64,000 bases of DNA from Naematelia aurantialba (Eukaryota; Basidiomycota; Tremellomycetes; Tremellales; Naemateliaceae): positions 52,971 through 116,970 of the forward strand of contig JAKFAO010000013.1 in assembly GCA_021527695.1 (NCBI GenBank), written 5' to 3'. Below the pieces are notes generated by a model that had not been told where the DNA came from, searched no databases, and was given only the letters and a program-made list of their open reading frames with translations. Below are positions 1 through 12,308 of the stretch, one piece after another. How positions within the stretch are numbered: the stretch's first letter is position 1; every line of letters starts with the position of its first letter. The translations under genes were made by a program, and so were the position numbers.

Positions 1-513
1 CCAGGAGCTGTGATAGCCCCCCGACCGCAGCATGCCTTCGCAGGGCATAGTTATCAAAACCAATTATCACCGCATTCTCACACAGGTCGCGTTCCTGCCG
101 GGGCATCATGGGCTCCCTTGACTGATGACAGGCGGCCCCAGTCGCGAGCTTATATGTCGTCCTCTCAGTTTCCCGGTCAAGTGCCCAACATGACTCAGCC
201 AGTAGAGCCTTGGTGGCGCGAGGAACACCGATTGCGTGGACAGTCGCAATATGATGTGCGCTCGGACCGGCCGCCAACTGCGTTTCCCTACTCAACCACC
301 CAAGAAGGAAGTCATACGCGTCATGCAGGTATCTCAGGTCAAGGAGAGTACCGTCAGCCTGTTGGCTTCTCCAATATGCTCGGTCAACCAGACAGTGCTT
401 CGGTACCACCACCTGACAGTGGCAATTCAGTTTTTGCCGCTGACAGCAGAGCGGGAAGACGCACACCTCACGGACAACGTGGGAGGGCGCATCAGCCTCC
501 ATGGCGTAGCTGA
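1..513 (+). CDS. Partial hypothetical disordered protein, 5' end outside window
   Basis: The frame is open from base 1 to a stop at 511-513, about 170 codons, with no start required, so the gene probably begins before the window. The product is rich in Ser, Pro, Gln, Gly and Arg and shows no recognisable domain, signal peptide or membrane segment. It looks intrinsically disordered, like the neighbouring gene at 1010-5137 and the genes at 60.7 and 62.2 kb. A second frame overlaps it (236-535) but is shorter. Function unknown. The coding call rests only on the long open frame, and it could be a last exon. Confidence 0.4.
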   Translation, partial: PGAVIAPRPQHAFAGHSYQNQLSPHSHTGRVPAGASWAPLTDDRRPQSRAYMSSSQFPGQVPNMTQPVEPWWREEHRLRGQSQYDVRSDRPPTAFPYSTTQEGSHTRHAGISGQGEYRQPVGFSNMLGQPDSASVPPPDSGNSVFAADSRAGRRTPHGQRGRAHQPPWRS

Positions 514-1009
514 GCACCTGCCTGATGGGTATTGAGATTCTGTCGTCATACCCAGATGGACGTCTTTTCTTCTGCTTATATTGCATGAACCATACTTGAG
601 AACATGGCTGCGTCACTTGGATTGTCTGCAGAGCATGCGACTCCGCGACCTAAGCGGGAACCAGCGCGCGCCCAGTGGCGAAAGAGAGTTGACCTCCTAT
701 CTTCCTGGGGGTAGCAATGGTGTGTCATGTTCAATCTCAGCCACAGACGCGAAAGCCTTTGTAGTCCCTCCTTCAAAAGAGTGCAATGGGATTGGCATCG
801 CCTCTGTTTTGACTCCTTGCAGCGGCGGCTCTTGAATCTGCTACGAGCGGCGCACTGGAGATGCGCTGTACAGAATATATAATACGTTGAAGCCCGCCTA
901 CTATGCTCACTAACATCCCAATTGGCGGCTCTGCGATATCCAATTACAACCCCAAGTCTCGCGTACCCATAGCAACGGACCTCTTGAGTTGGCAAAGGAC
1001 GCCTCGAAC
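514..1009 (+). promoter_or_regulatory. Intergenic region with TATA box for the gene at 1010
   Basis: No convincing gene is seen between the stop at 513 and the ATG at 1010. A TATATAA box lies at 876-882, 128 bases upstream of that ATG, a reasonable spacing for a fungal promoter with a short 5' leader. Confidence 0.4.
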
Positions 1010-1906
1010 ATGGCATCCAATAGAGCCCTTATCCAACAACCGGCTGCAGCGCATGTGCGTGATCAGCACCGTCCCTCGCGGGCAGCAGTGGAGCTGTTCG
1101 AGGCATCTACGCCGTCTTGGCAGAGTGAGGACGGTGGGCAAGGCCGCCCATTCAGCATTCGCCGCCGATCCAGCAGCGCCGGTACCGGCCCAGACCGTAC
1201 CTCGCCACCCACCGACGGAAGCAGGGCAGCGGAAATGGTCAATGCTGGTGACTACGAAGGGATGACCTGGGAGGAGGCTCTGGACTATTTGGGGCCTCCA
1301 ACTGCCGACGAAACCCGCCCTTTCCCTGATCTGCGGTACAGCAGCATCACCCGCGGCGCCAAAAGGGACGCCTTGCACGGGCGATCGTCGAGTTTTTCAG
1401 GAGTACCGTCTGTAAGTTTCCGTGTCGTTTCTAGCCCGGTTATCAATCTGATCGTTCTAGCCCAGAGCTTCGCCAATCTATGATTCTGGACATCCCACGA
1501 GTGACCAGGGACCACAGAGTCGATCCTCCCCTTCGTCTCCGACTAACGGTGAGTTTCGTAATCTCCGCAACGAACCTTCTTGCTCACCGCAGTCGTTTGC
1601 AGTGTCTGGAAATCGCAACAGTTGGCACCAGGGCGATTCATTGCTAGCGCCCGGTTCTCACAGTCGTGATTCCCTTCTGCCGCCGCCTCGACTCAGCCGC
1701 AGTAAGTCCGCTCCAGGCCGCTACTCGCAATTCACAGGCCAACTCACAGGCGTGCCCGCCACCAGACGCCACTCTCAGGTCGGGCCCACTCTAAGTGGGT
1801 CTGCAAGTTCCATTTCTAAGAGCACTAGCGTAGGATCCCTTCAAAGGTCGTTGACAATGGATACTGAGGCGGACCACGGCCACGACGGGCCCCAAAGTGA
1901 GATCAC

Positions 1907-1909
1907 AAT
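1907..1909. repeat. Left target-site duplication AAT of the Harbinger element
   Basis: AAT precedes the left terminal repeat and recurs at 5059-5061 after the right one. Three-base duplications are typical of PIF/Harbinger elements, which usually favour TWA; AAT is a slightly different reading and depends on placing the element edge at the A of AGGGG. Confidence 0.6.
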
Positions 1910-2077
1910 AGGGGTAGTCAATTGCGATGCAATACCTTACGTAAGCATAAGATGAAATCGCAATATTACCCAAAGCGGTAATTTTCAAATCGCAACTCGC
2001 AACACGTCTTCTCCATCTTGCATGTATACTCGAGTGTTGCGATTCTATATTGCTCATTCCACAAGCAACCTACAGCC

Positions 2078-3429
2078 ATGGATCCACCACCAATCGATGC
2101 AGCTCAAGCAGGGCTTTCTATCCATACCTTGAACGCACCATCTGCATCGACCAGTATCCTGCCAGACTCTTCTCAACCCCCACCTTCTTCGGCACCTCTC
2201 CCAATCCATCTACGACCATCTGCGCCTGCATTCCCGACACCTACAGCTTCTCAGCCTCGCCAGACTCGTTCTGCCGTCCCGCTCAACCCTCAGGGACGTC
2301 CATATTGGGTGCAGAGTCGCAAAGACTGGGACAATGATGGCACTCTCGACTCGCCATGCTCATTTGAGCTGCTTCTTCAATGGATGGAGTTCCCAGGCAA
2401 CTGGGCACTATATAAAGGCGGCTTGAAGGGCTCCTCACAGCAGAAAGGTGCCAAGAAGTGTGAGGAATGGCTCAAGAACCATTTCTGCCCGACCCAGAGA
2501 GGTTGGTCAGCCTGTCAAACCAAAGTGAGTCTCTTGCACGTATATTGACCTGTATCACTCTACTTATGTGTATTCAATGGCTAGATGAACAAGATACACA
2601 GCCTGTGGAGCCAGGTAGATGACTGGCTGTCAAATACAGGCAATGGGGATGGGGGAAAGGCCATTCAAGATGCATCAGATGCAGATCGAGAGAGAGTGGT
2701 ACGGGACGTCATGGGTGAGTCTTTGAGCTCTCAAAGTGCTCGAAATGCAGTCTCAAAGTGCTAGAAATGCAGTTGACGCTGGCCCAGCTGAGTGCGAGGC
2801 TAAATGCCCTCATTTCGAGCGACTAAGAAGCATATTCATGGAGGGAGACGGCGGAACTCGAGCATATCGAGGAGATACCATTCATGAGAACAATCCCATC
2901 CTCACAGCCTTTGAGACTCCGTCTCAAGGCACTCCCGCATGGCCAACAGACGAGGAAGATGGCGAGAACGATGGGGAAGACGGGGAAGACGCATGGACTG
3001 ACGTAGCAACATCGTCACGATCTCGTGGGCGAGCGAGCCGTGCGTCAACTCATTCTCGTGGATCGCGAGCCTCAGGGAGCATCAATGACATCCATCATGG
3101 TGAGTATTGCCTTGAGATTGTCTCATGGTTGCATAGGGAGACGTAGGAAGCACGATGAAGCCTTTGAGGAGGGAATTTCGTCCATCGTCTCAAGAGAGGA
3201 TGAATTTCGTGGGAAACAGCTCCGACAGATCGAATCTGCGGAGGAGAGCACGAGGAGATACCGTGAGGAGAAGCTGAGGCTTGAGAGAGAGCGTTTGGAG
3301 GAGGAGAAGAAGCAGAGAGGGAGAGAAATGGCTTTGAAAGTTGCAGAGGCGAGATGCCGTCGAGATCCCGCTTTAGACTTTGATTTAGCCTTGGAGGAAG
3401 CAGAGAGACGGTACCAGGTGCATGAATGA
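2078..3429 (+). CDS. Harbinger accessory (Myb/SANT-like) protein
   Basis: Exons 2078-2524, 2585-2714, 2773-3099 and 3137-3429 sum to 1,197 bases, a 398-residue protein. The N-terminus is Pro/Ser-rich. Around residues 75-160 there is a Trp-containing segment resembling the DNA-binding trihelix/Myb-like region of Harbinger second proteins. A very acidic stretch (EEDGENDGEDGED) and a Ser/Arg stretch follow, and the last about 90 residues are a highly charged coiled coil (Arg/Glu-rich). In known Harbinger systems this partner brings the transposase to the nucleus and to the element ends. That role is inferred from family architecture; I did not confirm the Myb fold. Confidence 0.65.
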
Positions 3430-3471
3430 GATAGTATGGGCATGTAAGAGCATGTAGAGCATGTACTCACC

Positions 3472-4814
3472 TCACCAGGCCTCCATATGAACGGGATCGG
3501 GATCGATTTCGAGCATCGCCCGCCAGAGATCGTCCCGTCGCCGTACCTGCTCAGGCAAGTTCTCGTCCCTGGCTAAGCGTACCTGTCGCCTCCTGTAGAT
3601 ATCCTCATGGCGGAGTATGTCCTCAAACTCGGAGTCGTCCATGGTATCCCTTGCTGTCGATATAAGAAGGTTATGGAGGATACAGCATGCGATCATGACA
3701 AGAATCGTTCTTTGATCGTCCCTGTCGGTTTTCATACGCAATCGGGCACTCCGGAGTATATTCCATCGACTCTTGAGGATCCCAAACGCATGCTCGACGT
3801 CTACTCGAGCTCCCGCAACCTTCTTGTTGAAGTATAACTTTGAAAGTGAGAGTTTAGCTGGGAAAGTGGCGAAAACTCGGAAAACTCACTCGATGACCTT
3901 TCAACTCAGATTCTCCTATACTTTTGCGATACATGGGAATGATATGAGTGGTACAGAGAAACCCAGCATCTCCCAGGACATATTCTCCGGCTGCAAAGTG
4001 CTCAGCGGGATTGGTGTGCAACCTAGATGCCCTCTGGGCACGCATGTCGCTTGATCTTGCCGAGTAACCATGATGCAGGTATGTAAAGCGTTTGGCATCA
4101 TCTACCACAGCCAGGAGAAGCATCCCATACCTCTCTTTCCTTGAGTGAAAGGCTGCAGCCTCTGTACGCGATTTGGCAGGTGCTCGATCGAGATTGATGT
4201 GAGTACCATCGATGAAACCAACGCAGTCGGGGATATGATACTTTCCCTCGTAGAATTGCTTGATTTGTTCCCGGCGCTCTGCTGTGGGCCATGAGAGGTA
4301 TCTAGAACGCTGTCGATTGATGGCTGTGAGACAGCGGTCGGTAAATTTGGTGACATTCCCGACTACAAGGTTAGCAGACGAGATGGAAGGGAAACTTGCC
4401 AGATATGCCAAATCTAGTCGCTATGGAGCAAATATCATGCCCATGGGCCATGCGGTGAAGGAATACACCCATTTGGAGCTTTACAGGGGCTTGGGGCTTC
4501 CTCCCTGTAGAGACAAAGACTTGATCTGTCCCAAAGAGGTCGATGAGACGCGCGAGTTCGCTCTGCGAGACTCGGAGTAGCTGTTTATGGGCTATCGTGG
4601 CCTGGGGAAAGCGATAGCCATTGTCTAGTGCCAGCTGATGATCCTGATATGTCGTGGGGCGATCTAGATAACGTTCTTGGCTCACACGGGCTTGAAATGC
4701 AAGGAGGTGACAGACATGGCGACGGACGGGAGAGAGAGCGATGGCGGGCCGTAAAATGTCGATCTCGTGGCTGATTTTTCGCAGCAGGCATTGTCTCTCA
4801 CTAGAGTGGGGCAT
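3472..4814 (-). CDS. Harbinger DDE transposase (HARBI1-like)
   Basis: Exons (minus) 4814-4400, 4362-3890 and 3837-3472 sum to 1,254 bases, 417 residues. The DDE catalytic triad is visible: Asp in GFIDGTHI, Asp in LGDAGF and Glu in VEHAFGILKSRW, which is split from the second Asp by the last intron. The spliced segment FGISVGNVTKF and the tail ILHNLLI are typical of DDE_Tnp_4 transposases. The first intron (4363-4399, 37 nt) begins with GC rather than GT. The enzyme would cut and paste the flanking element at its inverted repeats. The ATG at 4814 is the first in the frame; a further N-terminal exon is not excluded. Confidence 0.85.
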
Positions 4815-5058
4815 ATCTTAAAGAGTTTAAGGCTGTAGCACGTCTCATATGAGAGATATCAAGTAAAGTAGACAGACATGGCTGCAAGAGTTCGAGTTGA
4901 CATGAAAGTTGACGTGCAGCGACGGGAGCAAATTTCAGGCACTTCTTACGTAAAATTTCAAATATTACGTAAGATACTCAAATTGAAATCGCAACTTTGG
5001 GGCTGTCAAATTTTCCTAATCGCAATTACAATGGCTCGATTAGGAAATGACTACCCCT

Positions 5059-5061
5059 AAT
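5059..5061. repeat. Right target-site duplication AAT of the Harbinger element
   Basis: This is the second AAT copy. Host coding sequence resumes in frame at 5062 when one copy and the element are removed. Confidence 0.6.
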
Positions 5062-5137
5062 CACCATCGTGCCGCCTCCGTCCGACGATCAACACGATCC
5101 GCACGCAGCAAAACCGCTCCCGCCAACCCCCGTATGA

Positions 5138-5632
5138 TACAGATTCCACACTGGCGCTTGGCTGTCTGGATTACCTTGCTCAGATTTCACATGCATCACA
5201 ATAATTGCACGGAGGTCGGGGTCGTGGCGCCCGCCGGCTCTGGCTTTGCTTTGATGCGATGAGCCCATCTGCACGGGCCCGCCCGGGGGGGAGGGGAGGT
5301 CGCGCCGGCAGGCGCGGGGCTTCGTTCTACCGCCAATCTGTTGCATGTTCATAGACATGAAATACACAACCGCTCTACCATGAAAGACCTTGTGCGTAGT
5401 CAAATACCCTTTCGTTAACGATACTGATACGGTGACAATGGCAGTTGAAGCCCCAAAACAGAATAATGCGATGGAATCGATGAAAGGGTATAAAGTGATG
5501 GGTGATCTCGTGGTCTGCGTTCAGAGACTGGTGGGGGTATTTAACGCAGGGTATATAGTTGCAGAAACGAAGAGTGGAACACAATCCGGGACAGGACAGC
5601 GAGTGCTAGGCAGTTGAGGCCATATGACACGC
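5138..5632. other. Intergenic region, no gene seen
   Basis: The region lies between the end of the split host gene and the 3' end of the hydrolase gene. It contains a GC-rich run (about 5277-5325). Short ORFs in it show no family features and I treat them as chance. Confidence 0.5.
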
Positions 5633-7436
<1,804 letters not shown>

Positions 7437-7699
7437 GATGGATGTTGTTGTGTTGAGGAGTAAGAGAGAGAGAGGTGAAGGTGAGAGACGAACGAGGGAA
7501 AAAAAGCGTCCCATCGAAACACGTGCCACCTTTTAAAATGCCGAACCACGTGGGTTCGCGTGGCGGATTCTTCCTTTCGTGCGAGTGGAGGACGTCCACA
7601 GCTCTCGCTCTGTGTCTTGTGGTTCTGACAGTTGCAGCTCAAGGGCTGTGATATGAACATCCGGGAGGAAGCATCACATACCGACAGGCCGTGATTACA
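7437..7699. promoter_or_regulatory. Divergent promoter SAH1/EXO70 with two CACGTG E-boxes
   Basis: A 263-bp region separates the two starts. CACGTG occurs at 7520-7525 and 7547-7552. In fungi such E-boxes are bound by Cbf1-type bHLH factors, which in yeasts control methionine-cycle genes; this fits SAH1 but is inference. The 5' leader of SAH1 is polypyrimidine-rich on its own strand (about 7440-7500). Confidence 0.5.
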
Positions 7700-10178
7700 A
7701 TGGACGAAGAAGCAGATCTCGCTTTGCTGGTGAGCGCTGAATCCCCTCCTTCATCAAGGGGGCTTGCACCACCGTTCATGCGACGGCTAATTCAACCCAC
7801 AGGATCAGCATCTCCTCAAGACTAACCTGCTAAGCCAGCGCATGACCGGTAAGTTCTTAACGCCGTATGGAAGACTTCTGACGTCTGCTTGTCACCAGGT
7901 ATCCTCGGTCAGCTTGATTCACGCCTCTCACGGTTAGACAAGGCTATTGCCCCTCTTGGAATCCAGCCTCTTACTCGCAAGGCGAATAGTGAGATCCATT
8001 GATGCTGTGTCATTGACGCAAGCTAAATTTAACAAGATATCGACGCCCTGCTTCACTTGCTATCACCGTCCTATGCTCCTTCAGCCCCACCAAGACCACC
8101 GCCGGCATCCCGCACTACGTCATCCAGCTCGAATGCTACGTTCAAAGGTTATTCTCTGGGCCACCCATCCTCGACTCTAACGCCTATCGCTTCTGCCCCC
8201 GGGACGGCGGCTGGTACTCCGGCAGATGAAACGGCCATTTTGACGCGCGGGCCAGATATCATGGCTCTGAGAGAGTACTTTTCTGCTCTGGATAGTGTGA
8301 TAGCGGATCTTGAGAGAATGTGGAAGGGCTATACCGAAGGGAGAGGAGGCGCTCGCGAAGCCGGAGTCAAGGATTTGGTAGGTTATTTCATCTACCAGAG
8401 CCGCGGATGCTGAGTTGGTCAGTCAAACTTGGTGGAAATCGGCTTTGTCGGCCTCACAGAGCTCTTCCTCAAGCTTTCTCGGGAAGGCATGGGTCGGACT
8501 TTCGACCCCGACCAACTGCTTCAGAGTGGTAAGTTCGGCTGAAGGCAAAGTCATCTGATCGTTTCAGGAGCACCCACTCCACCGAACTTCTTCGGTCCAC
8601 TCAATACTCTCCTTCCCCTGACGTCGCATATCACCGATATCCTCAATCCACGAACATCCACTCCGAGAACATCTTCCATCATAGAACCAATCATGGAGCA
8701 AACGACCGCAGCATTTGCGGATTTGAGAGGCGAATGGATGAAGCGAAGCTTAAGTGGGATGGTCACCAGAGTGGAAGAGGTCGATGAAGGAGGAATTTGG
8801 GAAGGCGGAAGGGGCAGAGAGAAAGCCAAGGGCCTCGTGGGCCTCTGCGAAGTCATGATTGTGGTTGCAGAAGTGAGTACAGTCAATTGCATCCTACGAG
8901 GCTGGCTCAAGAGTGTATAGGCCGAAACACTCCTGATCACCACTCTTTTCCCTCAAGATCCCCCGCCACTGCTGCTGCAGCAGACCCTCCTTGCACCGCT
9001 CGGTCTGATCATCTCCCTCCTCCAGCCCACCTTGAACACCATCAAACGCCGCCTATCATCGCACGTTTTTGTTGCTCTCGATCTGTACCAGTCCCTACTT
9101 CGGACCTCTCAGAAATGGGAAACGTCTCTCTCGAAATGCCTGTCTATGACCCACTCGCCATCCTCGCCGGAAGTGCTGACTGTGTTTTCGAGTCCCATCT
9201 CAACACTCCGTGGGCTGTGTCTTCGATCGTTCCCAGAGCTCTTGGTCGACATTCGCTCTACGCCAGTCATTGGGCCTCCCTCAAGCGCAATCTCCGATGT
9301 GACTTACTCGACGTTAACGTATCTTGAAACCCTACCGGCATATGAGAAGACTGTGGAGAGCCTGTTGGGATCGGCTCACTCGGAACGAAGCTGGTTGATG
9401 GGGGCGAAGGACCCGCCGAGTCCGGTTAGGAGTGTCACTGATGAGGGAGGAGTCGTTAGTCTGTATGTCGGTGAGTAGACTCCTCATTCGACCAGACAAT
9501 ATCTGACTGCATTAGCGGATGTGCTGGGAACAGTTTTGTTGCACCTCGAGCAGCGGGCAAAGCCCATGAGAAAATTAGTTGCGCAAGCATTCTTACTGAA
9601 TAACCGTGAGCACCGCGGCCGCTCTGATGCTTCGAGCTGTATCTGACAGCTCAGTATCGCACATCCGAAATACCACATCGTCATTCTCCGGTGATCTCAT
9701 CGGTCCAGGAGCAGAGGATATGCTCAATCGCGCGTTCCGTGATGCTAAGAGGTGAGAGAAGAACGGTTGCGTTGACCAATTCTGACGTCTCCAGTGGCTA
9801 CATTTCAGAATTCTCTAGTCTGGTCGCTACCCTTAATCCATCAACTCCGTCGAGTCGGTTCAATGTGCCGGGAACATCATCCGAGCGGTCCACTCTCAAA
9901 GAAGCCGCAGTGGCATTCTTTGACAAACTTGACCAGTTCGAGGGGCTTGTGAGCCAGTATCCGCTCAGTAGACAGGATGTGGATCTGCGAGACAGAGTGG
10001 GCAAGGAGGCAGGCGATATCCTCGGTCGAGGATGCGAAGGGTTTTGGAAGCGATGTGAGGGAAGGGGTCTGGAGAAGTGTAAGTCAACTTTGATTCAAGG
10101 GAGTTATGACTAATCCGCACAGATCTCAAAGGAACACCGGATGACATTCAGAAGCGAGTGGTGGCGATGTTTAGATGA
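7700..10178 (+). CDS. EXO70: Exocyst complex component EXO70
   Basis: Exo70 is a rod-shaped subunit of the octameric exocyst that tethers secretory vesicles to the plasma membrane through phosphoinositides and Rho GTPases. Exon 1 (7700-7729) encodes MDEEADLALL; exon 2 (7803-7848) and exon 3 (from 7899) give DQHLLKTNLLSQRMTG and LDSRLSRLDKAIAPLG, a characteristic N-terminal helix. Further exons carry GPDIMALREYFSALDSV, the helical core, and the C-terminal ADVLGTVLLHLEQRAK. The last exon ends YLKGTPDDIQKRVVAMFR at TGA 10176-10178. Short introns interrupt the whole gene (for example 7730-7802 and 7849-7898). Length is roughly 600-650 residues, usual for the family. A single-copy housekeeping gene is expected. 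Confidence 0.85.
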
Positions 10179-10446
10179 TGGTTGTATGGCATTAGTGGCG
10201 GCGTGCAGCACAGCAGGAACCTCTAGGGCTCAGTCTACTTTGTCTGAATGGCGCAGCGCAGTTTGCCTGGTCGAGCCAGCCAGCGGCCTTTGAATATCCA
10301 ACTGAAGGTTGCGCAACGCACGCTTCGAGTGGGAGCCGATATGGAGTAGATTCTCTATGCGAAGGTTACTGATGGATTACGATGGATTACGATGGATGGT
10401 CGGAGTCGTTGCTCTCCTCTTGACTTAGACACAGTTTCTATACTTC
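10179..10446. other. Intergenic region, no gene seen
   Basis: Downstream of EXO70. It contains a short direct repeat GATGGATTAC repeated near 10372-10391; otherwise nothing recognisable. Confidence 0.4.
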
Positions 10447-10902
10447 TTGTTGAAACGCATTTCGTGTATCGCTATCGGCTCCTGCCTTCCTCTTGTAGAA
10501 TTTGAACCGCCCCGATCACCAGAAGTATCCACTGCATGGACAGCAGGCTCGACTACGTCTTGCATCCCCGGAGCTTCTTGTGTAGTCCGGGATGCATTCG
10601 CCGTTGCCCGAAGTGCTTCTTCTTCAGGAACACTCCAACTGACATTGTTAGAAGGTTACATGAAGCGACTTCGGAAATCATCACCGGACTGGTCTCTGGT
10701 GCTTCTATGCGCCGACCGCCGTCTTCCCAATGCGAAGCTTAGGACAGGGCTGGCTGCCCTCTCCCTCGCTTGCTTGCTAGCAAAGAATGGAGACGACTTG
10801 CGCGCCTTCGTGGTGCTGACGTGGTCGTCATACCCCGGTCGGTTGGCAGTCCTGACAAGAATGGAAGCTCTGACAGGCGAAGATGGTGTGATTGCTAGAT
10901 GA
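10447..10902 (+). CDS. Hypothetical ORF, possible divergent cyclin-like fragment
   Basis: The open frame runs to TGA at 10900-10902, but the first in-frame ATG is at 10660; the upstream part has only a TTG. The segment LTLLEGYMKRLRKSSPDW followed by LRTGLAALSLACLLAKNGDD faintly resembles the N-terminal helices of Pcl/Pho80-type cyclins (aliphatic helix, KRL, then an Ala/Leu-rich helix ending in K). The usual lysine/glutamate pair cannot be aligned with confidence. It may be an exon of a larger spliced gene or a decayed copy. Function uncertain. Confidence 0.25.
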   Translation: MLKRISCIAIGSCLPLVEFEPPRSPEVSTAWTAGSTTSCIPGASCVVRDAFAVARSASSSGTLQLTLLEGYMKRLRKSSPDWSLVLLCADRRLPNAKLRTGLAALSLACLLAKNGDDLRAFVVLTWSSYPGRLAVLTRMEALTGEDGVIAR

Positions 10903-11257
10903 CAGAGAGAGGTCTAAGCTTTGCGAGTTGATTTGCTCCGCCTTCGGAACCTTTTCGCGGAAATCGCCGGCTTAGACGGTCGCATGCTCTCTAGTCTGTG
11001 CAAAACCCTACGATGACAGGATCTGGGGGGAAACGGACGAGGACGAGAGCTTCTCAAAGCTCCTTGTGAGAGAAAGGACCGACATTCGTGGCCCCCGTGG
11101 AATCTCCCGACGTTAGCCTCGTATATGGTCTCGCCCGTACTGCCATCCCTATAAATGCAGTGATTCTACATCCTCTGCGCTTCGGACAGTACACATTTTC
11201 CTCACTTAGCGCTGCGTCACACTGCCGCAAAGCAGACTTTGTCCACATTTGTCCACG
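10903..11257 (+). promoter_or_regulatory. Intergenic region with TATA box for the gene at 11258
   Basis: TATAAAT at 11150-11156 lies 108 bases before the ATG at 11258, supporting transcription of the next ORF. Confidence 0.4.
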
Positions 11258-11851
11258 ATGCGTGCCTCGAATTCCCCGTTGAACTCGCTTAACGAGTGCT
11301 CGGAATGTTTGGAAGATCAGTCTGCCAGTACCGCTATGCCCCCGGAGACTGCTGCAGCAGGCGATCGGGACGCCGTCCCAAAGGTCGACGAGTTCATCGA
11401 TCCATTCTCAGGGCGATACTTGATGCCGCCTCTCTCTCTGTGTCTCGCCCCCGTTCGGAGGCGGAAGGAAGACAACGACTTTGAAATGTTAAAAGCATCG
11501 TCCTCGAGGGCAGTTTCGCCAAGCCAACAGTCACTCTCTGATTCGAGTGTCTCGCCAACCGAGGGACTGCCAATGTCCAGACTGACCCTCACGTCAGTTT
11601 CGCCACTTTCTGAGCATTCACTTTCCGCCCTTCAGGACAGAGGAATGCCCACACGGCCTGGTAGTCCATCAGTCGTGCTCTCGCAGGACAGGACAGAAAC
11701 GACAGTTGCGCCGCATAAGCGGCATTCCGAGGACGAACACCTCCCGGAGACCTCCAAGTGCTCCAAGCGGCTGAAGAGCTCACGTTCGGTCTTGAAGTGT
11801 AACACAGCAATCGGCTCCAAGAACGCTGAAGATCTTATATATACTGCCTAA
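11258..11851 (+). CDS. Hypothetical Ser-rich protein
   Basis: A single open frame of 198 codons begins with MRASNSPLNSL and ends at a TAA. The product is rich in Ser, Pro, Glu and basic residues, with basic clusters (PVRRRKED, PHKRHSEDEH, SKRLKSS) that could act as nuclear localisation signals. No domain is recognised. I chose ATG 11258 because it follows a TATA box; the frame is open further 5' without ATG. It lies just upstream of the Ngaro element and is not visibly damaged. Confidence 0.45.
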   Translation: MRASNSPLNSLNECSECLEDQSASTAMPPETAAAGDRDAVPKVDEFIDPFSGRYLMPPLSLCLAPVRRRKEDNDFEMLKASSSRAVSPSQQSLSDSSVSPTEGLPMSRLTLTSVSPLSEHSLSALQDRGMPTRPGSPSVVLSQDRTETTVAPHKRHSEDEHLPETSKCSKRLKSSRSVLKCNTAIGSKNAEDLIYTA

Positions 11852-12147
11852 GAAAGAGACCGTTAGGCTACTGGGGCGCAGCATGGTACCTTGGCTCCGG
11901 AACGACTAGTTCTTATAGCTTTCTATCCCGTTACACATCCGCCTTCTACAAAGCGTCGTAGAAGTTTGAGATGCATTAGTGTCGGAGACAAATTTGTGTC
12001 CTTGTCGACACGCTCTACAGTCCGACCGCCCTTTGAATGCACCACCGCTGTAGAAAACTGCATTCATAAGCAGGTAGAGACAAAACAGGAACGGGGAGCT
12101 CTCGGAGACGCTCCGGGGAGACGAGCAGGAGGGGATGTGCCGCTAGT
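11852..12147. other. Intergenic region up to the Ngaro element
   Basis: No gene or clear repeat is seen. The left edge of the retrotransposon starts at the TGC of 12148. Confidence 0.4.
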
Positions 12148-12265
12148 TGCTTGGCGAGTCACGTGACAACGGACTGAAGGCAACGGACGGCGGGTTGAAG
12201 GATCCCTCAACCCGACATCCATCTCCCGCCAAGCAAGGATCGCCAGCATTGTTGCTCCAGCGTCT
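12148..12265. repeat. Ngaro repeat A1 (118 bp)
   Basis: I see no difference from A2 at 25453-25570. It contains the palindromic decamer GTCACGTGAC (E-box at 12160-12165), a likely promoter element, and the inverted word GGCGGGTTGA/TCAACCCG. Confidence 0.85.
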
Positions 12266-12308
12266 TTGGGTAGCAAGTTAGCAGCGACGTATCCTTGTCT
12301 TGCCTGGC

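Larger units (their letters stand above)
1910..5058. mobile_element. PIF/Harbinger-type DNA transposon, apparently complete
   Basis: The 3,149-bp element is bounded by 11-bp inverted repeats, AGGGGTAGTCA at 1910-1920 and its complement at 5048-5058, with a 3-bp duplication AAT on each side. The ends also share subterminal words TTGCGAT/ATCGCAA and the palindrome-like TTACGTAA. Inside are two genes, as in other Harbinger transposons: a Myb/SANT-like coiled-coil protein on the plus strand (2078-3429) and a DDE transposase on the minus strand (3472-4814), converging tail to tail. All three catalytic acids and both reading frames appear intact, so it may be a recent or still mobile copy. It interrupts a host gene. 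Confidence 0.85.
1010..5137 (+). pseudogene. Hypothetical disordered protein gene split by a Harbinger transposon in its last exon
   Basis: Exons can be read as 1010-1411, 1461-1548, 1603-1909 and, beyond the inserted element, 5062-5137. Introns are 49 and 54 nt with GTAAGT/GTGAGT donors. Removing the transposon (1910-5058) and one copy of the 3-bp duplication gives 873 coding bases, exactly 291 codons, ending with a Pro-rich tail and TGA. As it stands, translation runs into the transposon end and stops at 1953-1955. The protein is Ser/Arg/Pro-rich with no known domain; its most ordered stretch is around MTWEEALDYLGPP in exon 1. The exact length match strongly supports the exon model. Function unknown. 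Confidence 0.6.
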
